64,000 nucleotides of DNA from Dechloromonas sp. HYN0024 (GTDB taxonomy: Bacteria > Pseudomonadota > Gammaproteobacteria > Burkholderiales > Rhodocyclaceae): the NCBI RefSeq assembly GCF_003441615.1, contig NZ_CP031842.1:1-64000 (forward strand), given 5' to 3'. The position numbers and the translations under genes were made by a program. Positions 30,285 through 39,988 of this stretch are shown here, piece by piece; the first letter of the stretch is position 1, and each line of letters starts with the position of its first letter. The notes below the pieces were generated by a model. The model had not been told where the DNA came from. It ran no database searches and saw nothing but the letters and a program-made list of their open reading frames with translations.

Positions 30285-32437
30285 AACGTATTGTCGCCGC
30301 CGGCGGGGCTTTCGCGGCAGCCATAGGCGGCATCCTGTGGTTCCTCCTACTGATGTCCACGGCGGCCGATACGGTGCTGTTCTCGCGAAATTATCCGCTG
30401 CTCATCGCCCTCAACATCATCCTGGCCCTGGGTATGGTCGGGCTGGTTGGCTGGCAGTTGCGCACCCTTTGGCGTGACTATCAGGCCCAGGTTTTCGGGG
30501 CCCGACTCAAGCTCCGCCTGATGCTGATGTTCGGTGTCATTGCGGTGCTGCCCGGCGCGCTCGTTTATGGTGTCTCGGTCCAGTTCGTCACCCGCTCGAT
30601 CGAAAGCTGGTTCGATGTGCGCGTTGAAAAGGCACTTGAATCCGGCCTGCATCTCGGCCGTTCAGCCCTCGATTCGCTGCTGCTCGATCTTGGCGACAAG
30701 GCGCGCAACATGGCTAGCGAGTTGTCGGACATCCAGGAGTCATCGCGCCGCTCGGCCCTGTTACGCCTGCGCGAAGAAAAAGGTGTTCAGTCGGCGGCGC
30801 TGTTTTCGGTGGGCGGCCAGTTGCTGTCCAGTGCCACCACCGAAATGTCCAGCCTGCTTCCCGATCTGCCCAGTCAGACGCAATTGAAGCAGGCACGCAG
30901 TACACAGATGGTGAGCACGATTGAAGGCGACGGCGGCAAGCTCTACCTGCGGGTGCTGGTTCCGGTCAGTGCTCGCGGCATGTTCGAAGAGCCGCGCATC
31001 CTGCAGCTGACCCAGCCGGTGCCGGCGGGGCTGGCCCACGACGCGGATGCCGTGCAGGACGTCTATCGCGATTACCAGGAATTGCAGTTGGCGCGCGAAG
31101 GTCTGACCCGCATCTATGCCCTGACTCTGACCCTGACGGTTCTCGTTGCGCTGTTCGGGGCCTTTGCCCTGGCCTACGTCATGGCCCGCCGGCTGGCGGC
31201 GCCCCTGTATATTCTGGCCGAGGGTACACAGGCCGTCGCGCAGGGCGACTTTTCGCCGCGTCAGGCCATCTATAGCGGCGATGAACTGGGTGTCCTCACC
31301 CAGTCATTCAACCGGATGACCCGTCAGCTCGATGACGCCCGGCGCGAAACTGAGCGCCACCGGGCCGAATTGGAGTCGGCCAGAGGCTATCTCGAATCGA
31401 TCCTGGCCAATTTATCGACTGGCGTTCTGGTGTTTGACCGGCATTTTGTCCTGCGCACGGTTAACGAGGGTGCGTTGACCATTCTGAACGACGAATTCGA
31501 TGGACTGATCGGTGCTGCAGCGGACAACTGGCCGCGGCAACAGGCGCTCGGCACGTTTATCCGCGAACATTTTTCGGCTACGGAAGAGGTGGAGTGGCAA
31601 GCCCAGCTTGAAATGGAGCGGCCGAATGGCATGCCGCAGGTGCTTTTGCTGCGCGGCTCACGTCTGCCGGATGCCAGTGGCGGTGGCGACGTGGTTGTTT
31701 TCGACGACGTGACCCGCCTGATCGCAGCCCAGCGCAGCGCCGCCTGGGGAGAGGTGGCGCGTCGCCTGGCCCACGAAATCAAGAATCCGCTGACGCCTAT
31801 CCAGCTTTCCGCCGAACGTCTGCAATTCAAGCTCGCCGACAAGCTGTCGAATGGTGATGCGGACATGCTGGCGCGCGGCACACAGACCATCATCAACCAG
31901 GTTCAGGCCATGAAGCGCATGGTGGACGACTTCCGCGATTACGCGCGGATGCCGGCGCCGGAAGTGGCCGAACTCGATCTCAATGAGCTGATCGGTGAAG
32001 TGCTGGGCCTCTATGAAAGTTCATCGGCCACCATCGAAGCGCGCCTGGCACCCGATTTGCCGCCAATTCTTGGCGACGCGACGCAATTGCGACAGATTAT
32101 TCATAACCTTTTGCGCAATGCCGAAGATGCGCTGGAGGGACTGGACGATGCGCATATCCTGATCCAGACCGGCGTACTGGCCCGTCAGGCTTGCCTGACC
32201 ATCGCCGACAATGGTCCTGGCTTTCCGGTTGAGCTGCTGCCGCGTATTTTTGAACCCTATGTCACCACCAAGGCCCGCGGCACCGGCCTTGGCCTGCCCA
32301 TCGTCAAAAAAATTGTCGAGGAACACCAGGGCACCATTGAAATCAGCAATGCACCAGAGGGCGGTGCGCGGATCGTCATCCGCCTGCCCCTGGTAAAAGG
32401 GGAGGAAGCCAAAAATGGCAATCATTCTGGTCGTTGA
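30281..32437 (+). CDS. ntrY: NtrY-type membrane sensor histidine kinase
   Basis: The GTG at 30281 follows GGAGG. The 718-residue protein has three N-terminal membrane helices, a periplasmic loop, a further helix near residue 290, and a HAMP linker (MARRLAAPLYILAEG). A PAS domain (about 375-480) precedes HisKA with phospho-His in RLAHEIKNPLTPIQLSAERL cut at the usual place. The ATPase domain has NLLRNAEDAL, ADNGPGFP and GTGLGLPIV. NtrY-NtrX systems respond to nitrogen, redox or envelope signals; the exact signal here is unknown. It overlaps ntrX by 23 bp. Confidence 0.92.
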   Translation: MKRIVAAGGAFAAAIGGILWFLLLMSTAADTVLFSRNYPLLIALNIILALGMVGLVGWQLRTLWRDYQAQVFGARLKLRLMLMFGVIAVLPGALVYGVSVQFVTRSIESWFDVRVEKALESGLHLGRSALDSLLLDLGDKARNMASELSDIQESSRRSALLRLREEKGVQSAALFSVGGQLLSSATTEMSSLLPDLPSQTQLKQARSTQMVSTIEGDGGKLYLRVLVPVSARGMFEEPRILQLTQPVPAGLAHDADAVQDVYRDYQELQLAREGLTRIYALTLTLTVLVALFGAFALAYVMARRLAAPLYILAEGTQAVAQGDFSPRQAIYSGDELGVLTQSFNRMTRQLDDARRETERHRAELESARGYLESILANLSTGVLVFDRHFVLRTVNEGALTILNDEFDGLIGAAADNWPRQQALGTFIREHFSATEEVEWQAQLEMERPNGMPQVLLLRGSRLPDASGGGDVVVFDDVTRLIAAQRSAAWGEVARRLAHEIKNPLTPIQLSAERLQFKLADKLSNGDADMLARGTQTIINQVQAMKRMVDDFRDYARMPAPEVAELDLNELIGEVLGLYESSSATIEARLAPDLPPILGDATQLRQIIHNLLRNAEDALEGLDDAHILIQTGVLARQACLTIADNGPGFPVELLPRIFEPYVTTKARGTGLGLPIVKKIVEEHQGTIEISNAPEGGARIVIRLPLVKGEEAKNGNHSGR

Positions 32438-33680
32438 CGACGAGGTCGGCATTCGGGAACTGTTGTCGGAAATCCTGATCGACGAAGGCTACGACGTGCG
32501 TGTCGCCGAAAATGCTACGGCGGCCCGACTGATTCGCAACGAACTTCGCCCGGATCTGGTCCTGCTCGATATCTGGATGCCCGATACCGATGGCATCACG
32601 CTGCTCAAGGAGTGGCACGCCGCCGGGCATCTCAACATGCCGGTGGTCATGATGTCCGGGCACGGCACCATCGACACGGCGGTAGAAGCGACGCGCTTTG
32701 GCGCCTTTGATTTTCTCGAAAAGCCGATCGCCCTGCAAAAACTGCTGTCCACCGTCCAGAAGGCGCTCAAGCATGACAAACCGGTCGCCCGTCCGGCCCT
32801 TACGCTGGAGGCATTCAGCCGCCTTTCCTTCGTCAAGGAATTCAAGCGGCGTCTGGAACAGGCGGCCGCCAAGTCGCCAATGTTGCTGATCAAGGGAGCC
32901 AACGGGGGCATGGCCGAGATTTGTGCCCGTACCCTGCAGCCGCCACGGGCACCCTGGCTTGACCTGTCCGGCATCAGCAGTGCGTTGTCGCAGGAGATGC
33001 TCGAGAAAGTGACCGGGGGTATCCTTTTTGTCCCGGAGATGGCCGGGTTGGGCAAGATGCAGCAAATGAACATGGCGTTTGCCATCGACCGCCTCGAAAA
33101 GCTCAATTTGCAACTGATTGCGGCCACGGTCAGTAGCGCCAGCGCCCTCGGCGAAGCCGGCTGGGACAGCAAGTTGCTGGCCCGTCTTGGCGAGATCTGG
33201 GTGGCCATGCCTTCGCTGGCCGGACATGGCGACGAGTTGCCGGAAATTGCCAGCCTGTTGCTGAGCAATTTTGTCGAGCGTGGCGAGGTGCCGGCGCGTC
33301 GCTTGTCCAGTGCGGCGCTGAACGCATTGCGCACCCTGTCTTGGAAAAGCAACCCGGAATCAAGCTGGAATGATCTTTACGCGCTGGTGCGGAATCTTGC
33401 GATTACATCGCTGGAAGAGGAGATCAGTGCCGATGATGTCGCCCGTGTCATGCCGAAGGACGGTGGAGAGCGTCCAGAGACGCTTTCTTTGCTGCCACTC
33501 TTCGACCAGCCGCTACGCGAGGCGCGTGACGCTTTCGAGAAAATGTATTTCGAGCATCACTTGCGTCTCGAAGGCGGGAACATGACCAAGCTGGCCGATC
33601 GTTCCGGGCTAGAACGCACGCATCTGTACCGGAAACTGAAGCAGCTTGACGTCAAACTCGGCAAGCGTAGCGAGGATTAG
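32415..33680 (+). CDS. ntrX: NtrX-type response regulator with degenerate AAA+ domain
   Basis: The 421-residue protein has an intact receiver domain (1-120; Asp52 in LDIWMP, Lys103 in EKP). The sigma-54-activator core is eroded. Where Walker A (GESGTGKE) belongs, the text reads KGANGGMA (160-167). Walker B is GGILFVPEM without the usual DE pair, and the GAFTGA sigma-54 loop is missing. The C-terminal Fis-type helix-turn-helix is intact (GNMTKLADRSGLERTHLYRKLKQL). It therefore probably binds DNA and acts without ATP hydrolysis or sigma-54. It starts within ntrY with GGAGG upstream. Confidence 0.88.
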   Translation: MAIILVVDDEVGIRELLSEILIDEGYDVRVAENATAARLIRNELRPDLVLLDIWMPDTDGITLLKEWHAAGHLNMPVVMMSGHGTIDTAVEATRFGAFDFLEKPIALQKLLSTVQKALKHDKPVARPALTLEAFSRLSFVKEFKRRLEQAAAKSPMLLIKGANGGMAEICARTLQPPRAPWLDLSGISSALSQEMLEKVTGGILFVPEMAGLGKMQQMNMAFAIDRLEKLNLQLIAATVSSASALGEAGWDSKLLARLGEIWVAMPSLAGHGDELPEIASLLLSNFVERGEVPARRLSSAALNALRTLSWKSNPESSWNDLYALVRNLAITSLEEEISADDVARVMPKDGGERPETLSLLPLFDQPLREARDAFEKMYFEHHLRLEGGNMTKLADRSGLERTHLYRKLKQLDVKLGKRSED

Positions 33681-33798
33681 TAACCTACCAGCGATTTAAC
33701 GTCGGATCTGCCGGTTTTCAGCATTCTGCTGGCGGAAGTGACCCGGCGTCCGGAATGGCGGATAATTCCTCCTTTCTGATTTTCAGGCGGAGTCCGAC

Positions 33799-34866
33799 GT
33801 GAGCCGACCCAAGAACGATACTTTCCTGCGCGCCCTTCTTAAAGAGCCGACCGAATACACCCCGCTGTGGCTGATGCGCCAGGCTGGCCGTTACCTGCCT
33901 GAGTATTGCGAAACCCGCAAACGGGCCGGTAACTTCCTGAACCTGTGCAAGTCGCCGTCCATGGCCTGCGAAGTCACCCTGCAGCCGCTGGCACGTTACG
34001 ACCTCGACGCAGCCATTCTCTTCTCGGACATCCTGACGGTGCCGGATGCGATGGGTCTGGGCCTCTACTTTGCCGAAGGCGAGGGACCGAAATTCGAGCG
34101 TCCTCTGCGTGAAGAGTGGGCCATCAACAACCTGACAGTGACTGATCCCTACGAGCATCTGGGCTACGTCATGGATGCCGTTTCCGAAATCCGCCGGGCC
34201 CTCGACAACTCGGTGCCGCTCATCGGCTTCTCCGGCAGTCCCTATACGTTGGCCTGCTACATGGTCGAAGGCGAGGGATCGAGTGATTTCCGCAACATCA
34301 AGGGTATGCTCTACAACCGCCCCGATCTGTTGCACCGCATCCTGTCGGTCACTGCCGATTCCGTCATCGCTTACCTGAATGCCCAGATCGACAGCGGTGC
34401 CCAGGCCGTCATGATTTTCGACACATGGGGTGGTTCGCTGTCGAACGCGGCCTACGAAGAGTTTTCGCTGCAATACATGCGTCGCATTGTTGCCGGTCTG
34501 AAAAAGGAAAAAGACGGCCAGCGCATTCCGAGCATCGTTTTTACCAAGAACGGCGGCTTGTGGCTCGAAAAGATTGCTGATATTGGTTGCGATGCCGTTG
34601 GTCTCGACTGGACTATCGACATCGGCGACGCGCGCCGTCGTGTTGGTGACAAAGTCGCGCTTCAGGGCAATCTGGATCCCAACGTGTTGTTCGCCGGGCC
34701 GGAAATTGTTGCGGCTGAAGCGAAAAAAGTGCTCGATAGTTTTGGGTCAGGTAATACTGGCCACGTGTTCAATCTCGGCCACGGTATTTCGCAATTTACG
34801 CCGCCGGAAAGTGTCACGGCACTGGTCGAAGCGGTGCACGGACATAGCCGCCTATTACGTAAGTAA
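33799..34866 (+). CDS. hemE: Uroporphyrinogen decarboxylase
   Basis: HemE removes four acetate carboxyls from uroporphyrinogen III in heme synthesis. The 355-residue product starts at GTG 33799 ([21 protein letters not shown]). Both signatures are present: [12 protein letters not shown] and the [16 protein letters not shown] stretch. The catalytic Asp lies in [14 protein letters not shown]. Length is standard. An inverted repeat follows the stop codon. Confidence 0.97.
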   Translation: MSRPKNDTFLRALLKEPTEYTPLWLMRQAGRYLPEYCETRKRAGNFLNLCKSPSMACEVTLQPLARYDLDAAILFSDILTVPDAMGLGLYFAEGEGPKFERPLREEWAINNLTVTDPYEHLGYVMDAVSEIRRALDNSVPLIGFSGSPYTLACYMVEGEGSSDFRNIKGMLYNRPDLLHRILSVTADSVIAYLNAQIDSGAQAVMIFDTWGGSLSNAAYEEFSLQYMRRIVAGLKKEKDGQRIPSIVFTKNGGLWLEKIADIGCDAVGLDWTIDIGDARRRVGDKVALQGNLDPNVLFAGPEIVAAEAKKVLDSFGSGNTGHVFNLGHGISQFTPPESVTALVEAVHGHSRLLRK

Positions 34867-35168
34867 GACCTCATAAGAGGGCAGCAAGGCTTGACTTATG
34901 CACAGAGTTTTGCTGCCCCCGTAAAATAAATCCAGAAAACCCCTTGACGTGGTGTAGTTTATTTAAATCGTTGAATATAAACGATTATTGGTATTGCACA
35001 ATATTTCGGCAAAGTAACAAAGTCCTTACGGAACCGTTATTTGGCGCCAAACCCGAAAAGAAATCCACAAAGTTATCCACAGAATTTGTGGACAACTCAA
35101 AAACCCCGATTTTTTGCTCAAAATCAGGCTGATTTTTTGAAAAACTGAAGGTTTTAGTTGGTAAATCC
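34867..35168. promoter_or_regulatory. AT-rich priA leader with a cluster of DnaA-box-like sites
   Basis: This 302-bp gap holds an inverted repeat GGGCAGCAA/TTGCTGCCC (34879-34887, 34910-34918). A long AT-rich stretch follows, much richer in A+T than its neighbours. Three DnaA-box-like words sit within 35 bp: AAATCCACA (35061-35069), perfect TTATCCACA (35073-35081), and TGTGGACAA (about 35087-35095, complement TTGTCCACA). They could let DnaA bind near priA. No gene was found in it. Confidence 0.5.
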
Positions 35169-37151
35169 ATGCCCGTTTTGCGCGTCGCCCTCGATTTGCC
35201 CTTGCATCGCCTTTTCGATTATGTGGCTGAGGCAGCCTCGACCATCGATGTCGGCCGCCGGGTTAGAGTTCCATTTGGGCGGGGAGAGAAACTTGGCGTA
35301 ATCGTTGATGTCGTCGACGCCAGTGACTGGCCGCTCGATCAACTCAAGGCAGCCGGCGAAATCCTCAGTGATTTGCCACCCTTGCCAGCCGATTTCTTCC
35401 GTCTATGTGAGTTTGCAAGCGCTTACTACCAGGCGGCGCTCGGTGAAGTGATTCTTCAGGCCTTGCCTGTCGGACTCAAGCGCCTCGATCCCCCGGCCCG
35501 ACGAAGCGGCCGGGCCAGCCGAAAAGTCGATCCGATTCAGCCTCCGGCCCTGACCGAGGAGCAAAAGACTGCCCTGGCGGCCATAGATTTCGCGGCCGGC
35601 TTTTCGGTACATCTGCTGCATGGCGTTACGGGGAGTGGCAAGACCGAGGTTTATCTCCGGCTCGTTGAAGAGGCGCTGGCTGCCGGTCGGCAGGCCTTGT
35701 TGCTGGTTCCTGAAATCAATCTGACACCGCAACTCGAAGGCCGGGTACGGGCCCGCTTTCCCGAGGCCGGGGTCGTCTCCCTACATAGCGAACTGGCCGA
35801 AGCGGCGCGTGAGCGCAACTGGCGGGCCGCCTTTGCCGGCGAAGCGAACATCATTCTCGGCACCCGGCTTTCGATTTTTACGCCCCTGCCACGCCTTGGC
35901 CTTATCGTTATCGATGAGGAGCATGATCCTTCCTTCAAGCAGCAGGATGGCATGCGCTATTCGGCCCGCGACGTCGGCGTCTTTCGTGCGCACCAGCTTG
36001 GCATCCCAATTCTGCTGGGTTCGGCGACGCCGTCGCTGGAGTCTTGGGCCAATGCGCAGAGCCGTCGCTACGGCTTGCTGTGCCTTCATCAGCGGGCAAA
36101 TCCGGAGGCAACGCTGCCCATCGTCCACGTTCTGGATACCCGGAAAATGGTGCTCAAGGAGGGGGTCAGTGAGCCACTGATCGCGGCCATCAAGGAGCGC
36201 CTTGCCCGTCGCGAGCAAAGCCTGGTATTCCTCAATCGTCGCGGCTATGCGCCAGTGTTGGCATGTCCCGCCTGTGGCTGGGTGTCGCGCTGCACGCGCT
36301 GTGCTGCCAACATGGTGCTGCATCTGGCCGATCGCCGCTTGCGCTGTCATCACTGTGGTTGCGAACACCGCGTGCCGAAGGCCTGCCCGACCTGCGGCAA
36401 TCAGGACATTCATCCGTTTGGGCGGGGGACGCAGCGTCTCGAAGTGTGGTTGCAGGAGCAGTTTCCCGACGCGCGTATCCTGCGCGTCGACCGCGATTCA
36501 GTAAAAAGCCGCAAGCAGTGGGAAACGATGCTTGAATTGATTCATGGTGGCGAAGCCGACATTCTGGTCGGTACCCAGATGCTGGCCAAAGGACATGACT
36601 TTCCCCGGCTGACGTTGGTCGGTGCACTGGGCGCCGATGCTGCCCTTTATGCCGCCGACTGGCGGGCACCGGAACGACTGTTTGCCCAATTGATGCAAGT
36701 GGCCGGCCGGGCAGGGCGGGCGGAATTGAAAGGGGAGGTGCTGATCCAGACCGAGTATCCGGATCATCCCCTGTTCGCCGCGCTGACTGACCACGACTAT
36801 CCACGTTTTGCTGCCCAGCAGCTCAAGGAGCGCGAGCAGGCGGGGTTCCCGCCCTATGCTTTCCAGGCCGTGCTGCGCGCCGAAGCACCGGAAATGGCCG
36901 ATTCAATCGCCTTCCTGGCGGCTGCCGCCGAGTTGTCGGTGGTCGGTGAGCATGAAAAAGTCATGATTTATGATCCGGTACCGATGCGACTGGCCCGGCT
37001 GGCCAGTCTGGAGCGCGGCCAATTGCTCGCTGAATCCTATTCCCGGCCAGCCTTGCAGAATTTTCTCCCATGCTGGCGGGAAGCCATCGAGGGCCTCAAG
37101 GCCCCCTCAAAGCTCCGTTGGCACATCGAGGTAGATCCGCTCGAGTTTTGA
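35169..37151 (+). CDS. priA: Primosomal replication restart helicase PriA
   Basis: PriA recognises stalled forks and D-loops and reloads the replisome. The 660-residue protein has the 3' DNA-binding domain (about 1-100). The helicase core has Walker A GVTGSGKTEVYL, the DEEH box VIDEEHDPSFKQ and motif VLNRRGYAP-like VFLNRRGYAPVL. The zinc-binding loop shows paired cysteines CPACGWVSRCTRC and CHHCGCEHRVPKACPTCGN. Size is a little below E. coli PriA (732). Its leader carries DnaA-box-like sites. Confidence 0.96.
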   Translation: MPVLRVALDLPLHRLFDYVAEAASTIDVGRRVRVPFGRGEKLGVIVDVVDASDWPLDQLKAAGEILSDLPPLPADFFRLCEFASAYYQAALGEVILQALPVGLKRLDPPARRSGRASRKVDPIQPPALTEEQKTALAAIDFAAGFSVHLLHGVTGSGKTEVYLRLVEEALAAGRQALLLVPEINLTPQLEGRVRARFPEAGVVSLHSELAEAARERNWRAAFAGEANIILGTRLSIFTPLPRLGLIVIDEEHDPSFKQQDGMRYSARDVGVFRAHQLGIPILLGSATPSLESWANAQSRRYGLLCLHQRANPEATLPIVHVLDTRKMVLKEGVSEPLIAAIKERLARREQSLVFLNRRGYAPVLACPACGWVSRCTRCAANMVLHLADRRLRCHHCGCEHRVPKACPTCGNQDIHPFGRGTQRLEVWLQEQFPDARILRVDRDSVKSRKQWETMLELIHGGEADILVGTQMLAKGHDFPRLTLVGALGADAALYAADWRAPERLFAQLMQVAGRAGRAELKGEVLIQTEYPDHPLFAALTDHDYPRFAAQQLKEREQAGFPPYAFQAVLRAEAPEMADSIAFLAAAAELSVVGEHEKVMIYDPVPMRLARLASLERGQLLAESYSRPALQNFLPCWREAIEGLKAPSKLRWHIEVDPLEF

Positions 37152-37157
37152 GCCGCC

Positions 37158-38375
37158 TCAAGCGGTCCGACCAGGTCTGACCATCCAGAGCAAGGCCAGA
37201 AGCTGGCCGCCGAGCAGGGTGAAAAAGGCAGCCCGAAAAGCACTATCACTTGCCCATCCGCTTGCCTGAAGCCTGTCGACCAATATTCCGATGCCCCACT
37301 GAAGACCGAAAGCACCGGCGAAGACGAGCAGGTTGAGGGCGGTGTTAGCCCGTCCCGAGAGGGCCGACGGGAAGGCTTGGGCGACCAGTGAATACGACAC
37401 ATTGGAGAGTGAAAAACAGGCACCCAGAACCGGCCACAACAGGTTTCCGGCGAAGCCTGGCTGGCAGGTTATCAGCGTCAGCAAACCGATGGCGATGACC
37501 ATCGAGCTGCGATAGATGGTGTCGAGCTTGACGCCACGCCGGACCAGACCGGTGGCGAAAAAGCCCATGAACATGAATCCGGCCAGCATGGCACCGCTTA
37601 TCCAGGTCAGGCGAACGGCGATCGCGGCGCTGTCGAGCCCCTCCATGATGGTCATCCAGCGCGCCACCCATAGACCCTGAACGGCCATGAAACCTCCGGT
37701 AAACCAGAAGCCCATCGGCGCATACCGCCAGAAATGCTGGCTGGAAAATACGCTTTTGACGCCGGCCATCTGGGCGGCGAAACCAGTGCCACCAGTCTCA
37801 TCCCGTTTGTCGGGGACGACCGTCCAGAGAATGGTGGCGACAGACAGGGTGATAAGTGCCAGAGCGAGGGCGATGGAGCGCCAACTGGCGTAGCCGAGCG
37901 CCAGTTCGAGTGGCTTTGAAGCGGCCAGCGCGCCGAGTCCGCCCGAGGCCATTACCCAGCCGGTCAGCGAGGCTTGCCGTTCGGGCGGAAACCACTGGGC
38001 GAAAGCCTTGAAGGAGGCCATCAGACAGGCGGAAACACCCAGCCCGATCAAGGCACGGCCAAGGGCCAGGCCACCGAGCGCATCGGAGACGGCGAAGACG
38101 GCTGCGCCGGCAGCGGCGATAACCAGCAGGCCAGCCTCGACCCGGCGTGGCCCGAAGCGGTCGAGCAGCATGCCAAGGGGCAGCTGAGCTGCGCCAAAGG
38201 CAAGAAAATACGTGCTGGTCAGTAGCCCCAGCGCGTTGTCGCCTAGGTTCAGCTCACGGGCAAGGACAGGTCCGATGACTGCATTCGCCGTGCGAAAAAG
38301 GTAAGAGAGAAAATAACCGGCGGCAAAGGGCAGGAACAGCCTTAGCCATAGCTTGCGGTTGTCGGTGGGATTCAC
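37158..38375 (-). CDS. Major facilitator superfamily transporter
   Basis: The product has about 12 membrane helices and 405 residues. Motif A-like LDRFGPRRVEAG lies in the loop after helix 2, and the N-terminus (FAAGYFLSYLFRTANAVIGPVLA) resembles anion/organic-acid porters such as the nitrate or phthalate families. The start is taken as GTG 38375, with GGAG 5 bases upstream and GTGA overlap with the preceding MOSC stop. An ATG at 38444 would put 24 extra residues inside the MOSC gene. Substrate unknown. Confidence 0.8.
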   Translation of the reverse strand: MNPTDNRKLWLRLFLPFAAGYFLSYLFRTANAVIGPVLARELNLGDNALGLLTSTYFLAFGAAQLPLGMLLDRFGPRRVEAGLLVIAAAGAAVFAVSDALGGLALGRALIGLGVSACLMASFKAFAQWFPPERQASLTGWVMASGGLGALAASKPLELALGYASWRSIALALALITLSVATILWTVVPDKRDETGGTGFAAQMAGVKSVFSSQHFWRYAPMGFWFTGGFMAVQGLWVARWMTIMEGLDSAAIAVRLTWISGAMLAGFMFMGFFATGLVRRGVKLDTIYRSSMVIAIGLLTLITCQPGFAGNLLWPVLGACFSLSNVSYSLVAQAFPSALSGRANTALNLLVFAGAFGLQWGIGILVDRLQASGWASDSAFRAAFFTLLGGQLLALLWMVRPGRTA

Positions 38376-39076
38376 GGGTTCTCCGGTTTCACGTGGAACG
38401 GCACTGGGTCGGATGGCGTCTTTTCTGGATTTTTTCGTAGCCATTCGATCCGTGCGATGACTTTCTGCTGCCAGTTATGGGCAATGCCGGGGCTGGCCGC
38501 CAGCTTCTCGAGATCAGCCAGTGCCGGCCGGTGAGTCTGCCAGAGACGCATCGCCGCGGCCATGGTTAGGCTGTCTTGAGCGGGGGACAGCAGTTCCAGA
38601 CGGTCATCCGGCGTCACCAGGCCAGGCGTGGTGACCCGCCAATACCAGCCGGTCAGGCCATGATCGGCAATGAAGGCAGCCATGCCGTCGCTGGCAAAGC
38701 GTTCGTCGATCTTCCAGCATGGATTGCGCGGCTGGCACACTTGCAGCTGCGCGCCGCCAAGGCACCAGATATCGCCGATCCGCACATCATTTTCGTCGAG
38801 TTCGGCGGTCGAAATGTTTTCCCCGATACTGCCAATGACCAAACTTGCCGCAGCTTCCGGGAATTCTGCGGCCAGCCTGGCGTAATGGGCAGCCGGATAG
38901 AGATGGACCGCTTTATCGGGGCCGCCATGCACTCGCCGGTCGGCCTGCTCGTCGCCGGCGAAGCCTTCCAGACCGAGCGTGAGGGGGCCATTGACCGGTT
39001 GCTTGTACATGCCGGTCGGTCGGCCCGAGCCGGGGAGTGGGCGTATGCCACCAATAAAGAGGGAAACGTGTGCCAT
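38372..39076 (-). CDS. MOSC-domain protein, YiiM-like
   Basis: MOSC domains bind molybdenum-cofactor sulfur or act on N-hydroxylated compounds. The 234-residue protein resembles YiiM: an N-terminal loop, then GDEQADRRVHGGPDKAVHLYP, IGENISTAELDENDVRIGD and the conserved Cys in VCQPRNPCWKID. The C-terminal helical extension (about 175-234) fits the 3-alpha domain. It overlaps the MFS gene downstream by four bases, and its last codons contain a parS site (PFHVKP). Confidence 0.85.
   Translation of the reverse strand: MAHVSLFIGGIRPLPGSGRPTGMYKQPVNGPLTLGLEGFAGDEQADRRVHGGPDKAVHLYPAAHYARLAAEFPEAAASLVIGSIGENISTAELDENDVRIGDIWCLGGAQLQVCQPRNPCWKIDERFASDGMAAFIADHGLTGWYWRVTTPGLVTPDDRLELLSPAQDSLTMAAAMRLWQTHRPALADLEKLAASPGIAHNWQQKVIARIEWLRKNPEKTPSDPVPFHVKPENP
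38386..38399 (+). other. parS site 4, inside the 3' end of the MOSC gene
   Basis: GTTTCACGTGGAAC; read on the coding strand it gives the codons for F-H-V-K, in a different frame from parS sites 3 and 5. Confidence 0.85.
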
Positions 39077-39094
39077 GGTCGTCCGATTTTGCCA

Positions 39095-39988
39095 TCAATT
39101 CCACAACCATGCTGCGCCACGTACCCCCGAGGAATCCCCATGCATCGGCGGCAGAAACTTTGTGTTAAAGGCGTCAGAAAAGACGTATGGTCTGCAGCAT
39201 TCCGGCAGGTTTCGGTAAAGCCGTTGCATGCCCGACAGGCCGCCACCGATGACGATGACTTGCGGATCGAGAATGTTGATGACACCGGCCAGGGCGCGGC
39301 CGAGGCGGGCCTCAAAGCGGCGCAGAGAAGCTTCGCAGGCCGCGTCGCCGGCTGCAGCGCGATGATCGATGACATCGCTGCCCAGGTGCTGGCCGGTATG
39401 GCGGAGATGGTCAGCACTCAGCGCCGGACCTGAAAGAAAGGCTTCGATGCAGCCATTCCGGCCGCAGTAGCAGGGCGGTAGTGGAAGATCGTCGCCTATC
39501 GGGAGGGGCAGAGGATTATGACCCCACTCGCCGGCGATGGCATTGGCCCCGGTCAGTGCTTGCTGGTCGATCACAATCCCGCCGCCGACCCCGGTGCCGA
39601 GAATGATTCCGAAAACGACCTTGGCGTCCCGGCCGCTGCCATCTACCGCCTCGGAGAGCGCAAAGCAGTTGGCGTCGTTGGCCAGCCTGACCTCCCGCTG
39701 GAGCAATGCCTGCAGATCGCGCCGCAACGGTTGGCCGATCAGGCAGGTTGAATTGGCATTCTTGATCAGACCGGAGACCAGTGATTCGGCGCCCGGAATG
39801 CCGATCCCGACACTGCCACGGCTCCCGAGTTCGCTTTCGGCGCTTTCGACCAGGCCGGCGATGGCCATCAGTGTTGCCATATAGTCGCCGGACGGGGTCG
39901 GGATGCGCTGGCGCAGCAAAACACCACCATCGTCGGCTAGCGCGATGATCTCGATCTTGGTGCCGCCAAGGTCTACACCCAGCCGCAT
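39095..39988 (-). CDS. ROK-family sugar kinase (fructokinase/Mak-like)
   Basis: ROK kinases phosphorylate hexoses with ATP. The 297-residue protein has the phosphate motif GVDLGGTKIEI at the start and the ROK zinc motif GEWGHNPLPLP followed by CYCGRNGCIE (C-x-C-x4-C). The catalytic Asp lies in LANDANCFALSEA. Similarity to manno(fructo)kinase is suggested by the GTGVGGGIVI loop, but substrate is unproven. Its ATG overlaps the stop of the upstream methyltransferase-like gene. Confidence 0.87.
   Translation of the reverse strand: MRLGVDLGGTKIEIIALADDGGVLLRQRIPTPSGDYMATLMAIAGLVESAESELGSRGSVGIGIPGAESLVSGLIKNANSTCLIGQPLRRDLQALLQREVRLANDANCFALSEAVDGSGRDAKVVFGIILGTGVGGGIVIDQQALTGANAIAGEWGHNPLPLPIGDDLPLPPCYCGRNGCIEAFLSGPALSADHLRHTGQHLGSDVIDHRAAAGDAACEASLRRFEARLGRALAGVINILDPQVIVIGGGLSGMQRLYRNLPECCRPYVFSDAFNTKFLPPMHGDSSGVRGAAWLWN

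Noticed and set aside
34756..34771. CACGTG in hemE as a seventh parS
   Set aside because: Only the central CACGTG matches; the flanking GTTT/AAAC arms are missing. The same applies to CACGTG near 25575 and 56658.
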